Assembly: GCA_049589355.1 (NCBI GenBank)
Contig: JBAWAP010000042.1
Coordinates: 1 to 10,210, forward strand
From: JBAWAP01 sp049589355
GTDB lineage: Bacteria > Chloroflexota > Anaerolineae > VGOG01
Direction of reading: 5' to 3'
Length of the DNA stretch: 10,210 nt
The stretch's first letter is position 1, and each line of letters opens with the position of its first letter. The translations under genes and the position numbers were made by a program. Shown in pieces: positions 6,530-10,210 of this stretch. Under the pieces are notes generated by a model. The model made no database searches. It worked only from the letters and a program-made list of their open reading frames with translations, and had not been told where the DNA came from.

Positions 6530-8026
6530 ATGAATCTGAAACAACTGACCGGGCTGACCGCATACCCAAATTCGGTCACGGAAACTGACGATGCAACCTA
6601 CTTCTTGGCTCACGACGCCGGGCAGAAGCAATTGGGCATCCTGGGCAATGCGGCCGGCTTTGAAGGAAAACAACAGGGCAGTGTTACTCTGTGCCCACTG
6701 ACGACAGCCAATGCAGCCGCCCTGCGTGAGAAACTCCTCTGGCTCCGGCCACAACCCCTGGGACTGCAAACCTCGGCTGGTTGTGGCGACCGGTTGGGGC
6801 TGGCGACGCCGGGTCACGTACGGGCGGTTCGCCAGTTCAGCGGCATCGCGCCGATATTCGCCCAGCAATCCATGCGCGAGAACGCCCGCACCGGCCGCAC
6901 TCCCCAGCAGGTGATGGACGACGCCCTGTGGGGCATCTTTCAAGAGGGTTGGTGCGAGCCGTGGGGCGCGGACGCCGATCACCTCAAGACGACCGAGGAC
7001 ATTGACCTGTGCGTGGCGGCCGGGTACACCTTCTTCACCATTGACCCCGGCGACCACGTGGACAACGAAGCCCACACCGCTTCCCTGGAGGTGCTGAAGG
7101 ACAAGGTTCACGTGCTGCCTTGGGACGAGCTAGAGGATACACCGGATGGGCTACATGCCCGCTACCTAAACCGGCGTTTTGAGGTCGAGAGCTTCGCCCT
7201 GGAGTTTGACCAGGCCACGCTGACGCGGGCGGCCGCCAAATATGGCCGGGCTATTGCTCACACTGTCCGCATGTACCGCCACCTGGCCGCCCAAACCGAG
7301 GACTTTGAGCTGGAGATGTCGGTGGACGAGACTGAGACGCCGACCTCGGTTGAGGAGCACTTTTGCATCGCCAGTGAACTCAGACGGCTGGGCGTGCAAT
7401 GGGTGAGCCTGGCCCCGCGCTACATCGGCCGCTTCGAAAAAGGTGTGGATTACATCGGCGACCCTTCGGCAAGCTCAGGACGAGGCCCTTCGATGGACTC
7501 AGGGCAGGCTCTGGCTGAGTTTGAGGCGCAGCTCTCCAAGCACGCCGCTATTGCCCGCGCCCTGGGGCCGTACAAGCTCAGCATCCACTCTGGGTCGGAC
7601 AAGTTCAGCATCTATCCCATCGTTGCCCGGCAAACGCGCGGGCTGGCGCATCTCAAGACGGCAGGGACCAGCTACCTGGAGGCGCTACGCGTGGTGGCAC
7701 AAGTGGAGCCGTCCCTGTTCCGGAGGATCCTGGCCTATGCCATCGAGCGCTATCCAGCAGACCGGGCCACTTATCACGTCTCAGCGCAACTGACCAAAGT
7801 TCCCGCTCCCGATGTTCTGAGTGACGCCGACCTGCCCGGCCTGCTGGAGCAATTCGACGCGCGGCAGGTGTTGCACGTGACCTTTGGCTCGGTGTTGGAT
7901 CGGTTTGGGGAGCGACTGCTGGCGGCGCTGCAAGGGCATGAAGAAGTCTACTACACGCTGCTGGAGTCGCACTTCCGACGGCATCTATCGCCTTTTGTGA
8001 GAAATCTCCCGGAAGTAGATGGGTAG
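6530..8026 (+). CDS. uxaE: Tagaturonate 3-epimerase/fructuronate-forming UxaE
   Basis: A 498-aa protein recognised as UxaE, the tagaturonate/fructuronate epimerase first described in Thermotoga maritima (TM0440). It converts D-tagaturonate from UxaC to D-fructuronate, letting galacturonate enter the glucuronate branch without UxaB/UxaA. Characteristic stretches are PIFAQQSMRENARTGRTP, EPWGADADHLKT, FFTIDPGDHVDNEA and GPYKLSIHSGSDKFSIYPI (about 347-364). TGGAG at 6517-6521, 8 nt upstream, supports the ATG at 6530, 3 nt after uxaC. About 16 residues (312-327, rich in Pro, Ser and Gly) are encoded by an inserted repeat between VDYIGD and LAEFEAQL, which explains a length slightly above the usual. 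The last seven codons plus stop lie in a palindromic element. Confidence 0.9.
   Translation: MNLKQLTGLTAYPNSVTETDDATYFLAHDAGQKQLGILGNAAGFEGKQQGSVTLCPLTTANAAALREKLLWLRPQPLGLQTSAGCGDRLGLATPGHVRAVRQFSGIAPIFAQQSMRENARTGRTPQQVMDDALWGIFQEGWCEPWGADADHLKTTEDIDLCVAAGYTFFTIDPGDHVDNEAHTASLEVLKDKVHVLPWDELEDTPDGLHARYLNRRFEVESFALEFDQATLTRAAAKYGRAIAHTVRMYRHLAAQTEDFELEMSVDETETPTSVEEHFCIASELRRLGVQWVSLAPRYIGRFEKGVDYIGDPSASSGRGPSMDSGQALAEFEAQLSKHAAIARALGPYKLSIHSGSDKFSIYPIVARQTRGLAHLKTAGTSYLEALRVVAQVEPSLFRRILAYAIERYPADRATYHVSAQLTKVPAPDVLSDADLPGLLEQFDARQVLHVTFGSVLDRFGERLLAALQGHEEVYYTLLESHFRRHLSPFVRNLPEVDG
7462..7509 (+). repeat. Two-unit 24-bp repeat inserted in frame inside uxaE
   Basis: Bases 7462-7485 and 7486-7509 are tandem 24-nt units, both beginning CCCTTCG and sharing CTCAGG at positions 13-18; 15 of 24 positions match. 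Total length is 48 nt, exactly 16 codons, so the uxaE frame is kept. The sequence resembles the 'CCTTCGACAAGCTCAGG' repeat common in intergenic regions of many bacteria (recalled, not searched). The encoded Pro/Ser/Gly-rich segment interrupts an otherwise continuous UxaE-like stretch. Confidence 0.8.
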
Positions 8027-8099
8027 CAGGCCAATCGCATTGGCCGTCCTTGGCCGAACGACGCCCAACGCGGTTGGGCTACTACCCTTTTCCGGGAGA
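8005..8099. repeat. REPIN/BIME-like composite palindrome with three hairpin arms
   Basis: An outer stem pairs 8005-8014 with 8090-8099 (10/10 bp) and continues, after a small asymmetric bulge, as 8021-8026 with 8082-8087 (6/6 bp). Inside lie three directly abutting 17-nt hairpins: 8029-8045 (7/7 bp, loop CGC), 8046-8062 (5/7 bp) and 8063-8079 (7/7 bp, loop GCG). The first hairpin and the reverse complement of the third match at 13 of 17 positions, and all four differences form two compensatory base-pair changes. Each is preceded 5' on its own strand by GTAG (8023-8026, and 8080-8083 on the minus strand), the hallmark tetranucleotide of REP sequences. The element covers the uxaE stop and most of the galU leader. 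Confidence 0.75.
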
Positions 8100-8110
8100 A
8101 CTCGTGAGGT

Positions 8111-8117
8111 AAGGAGG
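8111..8117 (+). promoter_or_regulatory. Strong ribosome binding site fixing the galU start
   Basis: AAGGAGG lies 9 nt before the ATG at 8127. The frame is open from 8019, but that upstream segment overlaps uxaE and the palindromic element and lacks GalU similarity. The site is 11 nt beyond the outer stem of that element, so folding could influence its accessibility. Confidence 0.8.
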
Positions 8118-8126
8118 GAATTGGCT

Positions 8127-9029
8127 ATGACTCAACCAATAACCAAAGCAATTGTCCCGGCCGCTGGGCTGGGCACACGGCTTTTGCCGGCTACCAAGTC
8201 GCAGCCCAAAGAGATGCTGCCGGTGGGGCGTAAACCAGTACTTCAATACGTGGTGGAGGAGTTACAAGAGGCTGGTCTGCGCCAACTCCTCATCATCACC
8301 GGCCGCCGTAAGCGGGTGATCGAAGACCACTTCGACGACGATCCTGAGCTGGTGTCGGCGCTGAAAGATGCCGGAAATGAGGCGCTCCTGGCGGACCTGG
8401 CCTACATTGCAGGCAAATCGAATTTCTTCTACACCCGGCAGAGCACGCCCCAGGGGCTGGGCCACGCGGTTTCGTTGGGGGCCGATTTTGCAGGTGACGA
8501 TGACTGTGTGGTGGCCTTGGGAGATTCTCTCATCGCGGCCGATGACCCGGCCGCTCCATTGCGAGCCATGATGAAGGCCCATCGCCAATTGGGAGCGGCT
8601 GCCATAGTAGCTGTGGAAAAGGTGCCGCCAGAGGAGACCTTTCGATACGGTATCGTCAGCATCAATGGCGCGGAGCCTCCCCCAGGCGAGCCAGTCGCCA
8701 TGACCGACATCGTGGAGAAGCCACCTCCGGGTACGGCCCTAACTACCCTAGCTGTGGCTGCGCGCTACGTCTTCAGCCCGGCCATCTTTGAGGCCCTCAA
8801 TCGCACGGTGCCCGACAAGCGGGGAGAAATCCAACTGACCGACGCTATCAGGCTGCTGATCAACATGGGGAAGCCGGTTTACGCCTGGCTTTTCTCTCCC
8901 GACCAGCGTCGCTACGATGTGGGCAATTTCGAGAGCTATTTCCATACCTTCATTGACTTTGCCCTGGCCGACGAACGATACGGGTATCTGGTCCGAAAAT
9001 ACATCAAAGCCAAAGCCTATGAGCTCTGA
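8127..9029 (+). CDS. galU: UTP-glucose-1-phosphate uridylyltransferase (GalU-type)
   Basis: A 300-aa nucleotidyltransferase of the GalU family, forming UDP-glucose (or a related UDP-sugar) and pyrophosphate from UTP and sugar-1-phosphate. The N-terminal nucleotide-binding signature VPAAGLGTRLLPATKSQPKEMLPV (residues 10-33) is typical, as are RQSTPQGLGHAVS, the Asp of VALGDSLI for Mg2+, the IVEKP motif and DKRGEIQLTDAI. Length and C-terminus agree with bacterial GalU. It follows uxaE after 100 nt and overlaps the downstream kinase start by 11 nt. Its presence at the end of a catabolic cluster is unexpected. Paired with a sugar-1-kinase, it may charge uronate-1-phosphate or another sugar-1-phosphate made by its neighbour; GalU sequence alone does not show relaxed specificity, so the ordinary glucose-1-phosphate role remains the default. 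Confidence 0.9.
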   Translation: MTQPITKAIVPAAGLGTRLLPATKSQPKEMLPVGRKPVLQYVVEELQEAGLRQLLIITGRRKRVIEDHFDDDPELVSALKDAGNEALLADLAYIAGKSNFFYTRQSTPQGLGHAVSLGADFAGDDDCVVALGDSLIAADDPAAPLRAMMKAHRQLGAAAIVAVEKVPPEETFRYGIVSINGAEPPPGEPVAMTDIVEKPPPGTALTTLAVAARYVFSPAIFEALNRTVPDKRGEIQLTDAIRLLINMGKPVYAWLFSPDQRRYDVGNFESYFHTFIDFALADERYGYLVRKYIKAKAYEL

Positions 9030-10026
9030 TCAGCGTCAAATAGTCTGTTCAGCGCCCGGCCGGGCTGGGATTATCGGCAACCCTACAGACATGTACGGCG
9101 GGGCGGTTCTTTCGTGTTCAGTAGGGATACGGGCGCGTGTGGCCGTGACGCCTGCCTCGGAACTTGTGCTGGAAACCAGTGGCCAGGAGTGCCGGATCGC
9201 CAGCCGGGATGACCTGCGTCCTCAGCGCGACCACTTTGACATGGCGCGGGCTATCCTGGACTACATGCGCCTGCCGCCACTGGAATGTCGTGTCCACTAC
9301 GAGAGTGAGATCCCCTTGCGCAGCGGGCTTTCGGGGTCCACGGCGCTGGTGGTGGCCTTGCTGCAAGCATTGTTAGCTTGGCAAGGAGAGCATCCCAACC
9401 TTTACCAACTGGCCGAGCGGGCTCGTTACATCGAGTTGAACTATTTAAAAGTCGTATGTGGCTACCAGGACGCCTACATGTGTACCTTTGGCGGCCTCAA
9501 CTACATGGACTTCGGAGGCAAGCAGTTCTATCGCCATGCCGAGGCGGAACTCTTCGCCACCATCGAGCCGCTGGCTGATTACGTCCCACAGTTGCCCTTC
9601 GTGCTGGGCTTCACCGGTGTGCTACATGCATCCGGCGAGGTGCACAAGCCGCTCCGCGAGCGCTGGCTGGAGGGAGAGGCGACTGTGGTAGAGGGCTACA
9701 GGCGGATTACAGGGATTGCCCGGATGGGCAAGAAAGCGCTCATCATGAAAGATTGGCCGCTATTGGGTCGCTTGATGAATGAGAATCACGCCATCCAGCG
9801 CGACCTGGGTGGATCTGGCGAGTCGAATGAAAGGCTGATCGCCGCGGCCTTGGAGGCCGGTGCGTTGGGGGCCAAGCTGGCCGGCGCAGGCCACGGTGGG
9901 ACGATTATCGCACTCTGGCCCTGGCCTGATGCTATGCGGCTGGAGGAAGCCCTCCGCGAGGCAGGCGCATCGGAGATCTATCGCCTCCAAGTGGCGCCGG
10001 GGGTAATGCTGGAGGTCGGAGGTTAG
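9019..10026 (+). CDS. GHMP kinase resembling plant glucuronokinase
   Basis: A 335-aa GHMP-superfamily small-molecule kinase. The three family motifs are present: SAPGRAGIIGNPTDMYGG (11-28), the ATP loop around LRSGLSGSTAL (100-110), and KLAGAGHGG (286-294). Asp151 in GYQDAYMCTFGGLNYMDF is the expected catalytic base. Beyond these, the NPTDMYGG, QD...GGLNYMDF and GEVHKPLRERWLEGE segments echo plant glucuronokinase (NPSDVYFGR, LQDRVAQVYGGLVHMDF, GKVHSMVRQRWLDGD), recalled from memory. It may phosphorylate free glucuronate or galacturonate at C1 for a pyrophosphorylase such as the adjacent GalU. No Shine-Dalgarno is evident and the ATG at 9019 overlaps galU by 11 nt, so translation probably depends on coupling. 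The stop lies inside an inverted repeat. Alternatives are a kinase for another free sugar or for a heptose phosphate. Confidence 0.85.
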   Translation: MSSDQRQIVCSAPGRAGIIGNPTDMYGGAVLSCSVGIRARVAVTPASELVLETSGQECRIASRDDLRPQRDHFDMARAILDYMRLPPLECRVHYESEIPLRSGLSGSTALVVALLQALLAWQGEHPNLYQLAERARYIELNYLKVVCGYQDAYMCTFGGLNYMDFGGKQFYRHAEAELFATIEPLADYVPQLPFVLGFTGVLHASGEVHKPLRERWLEGEATVVEGYRRITGIARMGKKALIMKDWPLLGRLMNENHAIQRDLGGSGESNERLIAAALEAGALGAKLAGAGHGGTIIALWPWPDAMRLEEALREAGASEIYRLQVAPGVMLEVGG

Positions 10027-10089
10027 AAATTGGAGGTTGGAAGTTGGAGGGAGGTTAGCATCCAATCTCTAACCTCCAACTTCTAACCT
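10020..10089. repeat. Inverted repeat overlapping the GHMP kinase stop
   Basis: Bases 10020-10038 pair with 10071-10089 at 18 of 19 positions (single A-C mismatch at 10029/10080). A competing hairpin pairs 10049-10057 with 10069-10077 (9/9). The purine-rich GGTTAGAA.TTGGAGGTT motif is internally repeated, and the arm includes the kinase stop codon (10024-10026). No T-tract follows. It resembles the low-complexity 'ggaggttggaagttgg' repeats common between genes in some environmental genomes (recalled). Confidence 0.75.
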
Positions 10090-10095
10090 ATGGTT

Positions 10096-10117
10096 CGCCC
10101 ATTTTCAGGGCGGTTTT
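10096..10117 (+). terminator. Weak terminator-like hairpin after the kinase gene
   Basis: CGCCC (10096-10100) pairs with GGGCG (10108-10112) across a 7-nt loop, followed by GTTTT. The 5-bp stem and short T run make it only a marginal intrinsic terminator. The rest of 10118-10210 shows no convincing gene; a GGAG-preceded ATG at 10207 is at the edge and cannot be assessed. Confidence 0.35.
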
Positions 10118-10210
10118 AGAAAATCCGTGCAAAGTCTGGTGTAGATGTCCAGTGAGAAACCCAGCAACACCAAGATGCATTGTTGCAACTTGGAGAGTGG
10201 AGTGAGATGA

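Noticed and set aside
5885..7111. Long minus-strand open frame (408 codons) across uxaC and uxaE
   Set aside because: It is antisense to two well-supported genes, lacks recognisable motifs, and is the kind of open frame expected opposite GC-rich coding sequence.
8029..8079. Two perfect 17-bp CCAA-N5-TTGG palindromes as repressor operators for galU
   Set aside because: They would suit a dimeric regulator, but the third abutting hairpin, outer stem and GTAG flanks are better explained by a composite REP-like element. No regulator gene is nearby.
8005..8099. tRNA or tRNA-like gene suggested by the cloverleaf-like fold
   Set aside because: Arms are 7-bp hairpins with 3-nt loops; there is no T-loop GTTCRA motif, anticodon loop or CCA-type acceptor geometry.
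10207..10210. Start codon of another gene at the right edge
   Set aside because: A GGAG-like sequence precedes the ATG, but only four bases remain, so it cannot be tested.

Overview
The window is a single-direction (+ strand) uronic-acid and pectin utilisation cluster from a GC-rich bacterium. No rRNA, tRNA, phage or transposase gene is visible. The gene content (a UxaC/UxaE pair, oligogalacturonide lyase, GH105) and the abundant degenerate palindromic and tandem repeats between and inside genes fit Chloroflexota or a similar environmental lineage. That assignment is inference; no marker gene proves it.

Layout: 1-280 is non-coding and carries a degenerate inverted repeat. 281-1396 encodes a GH105 unsaturated (rhamno)galacturonyl hydrolase. 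It overlaps by 4 nt a KduI/IolB-type cupin isomerase (1393-2211), which is followed after 1 nt by KduD (2213-2980). A 137-nt gap with a long imperfect hairpin separates these from oligogalacturonide lyase (PL22, 3118-4284), an amidohydrolase-2 protein of unknown substrate (4296-5072), uronate isomerase UxaC (5099-6526) and tagaturonate epimerase UxaE (6530-8026). A 100-nt gap containing most of an elaborate near-palindromic element precedes galU (8127-9029), which overlaps by 11 nt a GHMP kinase resembling plant glucuronokinase (9019-10026). The tail (10027-10210) holds another inverted repeat and a weak terminator-like hairpin.

How the genes fit together: the GH105 enzyme and the lyase have no visible signal peptide and so should work in the cytoplasm on imported oligosaccharides. 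Both release the unsaturated uronate that rearranges to 5-keto-4-deoxyuronate. The KduI/IolB-like isomerase and KduD convert this to 2-keto-3-deoxygluconate (KDG). Saturated galacturonate goes through UxaC to tagaturonate and through UxaE to fructuronate, merging with the glucuronate route. Transporters, a regulator, fructuronate reductase, mannonate dehydratase, KDG kinase and KDPG aldolase are not in the window. The last two genes look like a different branch: a uronate-1-kinase-like enzyme plus a UDP-sugar pyrophosphorylase could return free uronic acid to UDP-sugars.

The most unusual structures are the REPIN/BIME-like composite palindrome at 8005-8099, which overlaps the uxaE stop and forms most of the galU leader; a 48-bp repeat inserted in frame inside uxaE (7462-7509); and the galU plus glucuronokinase-like pair.
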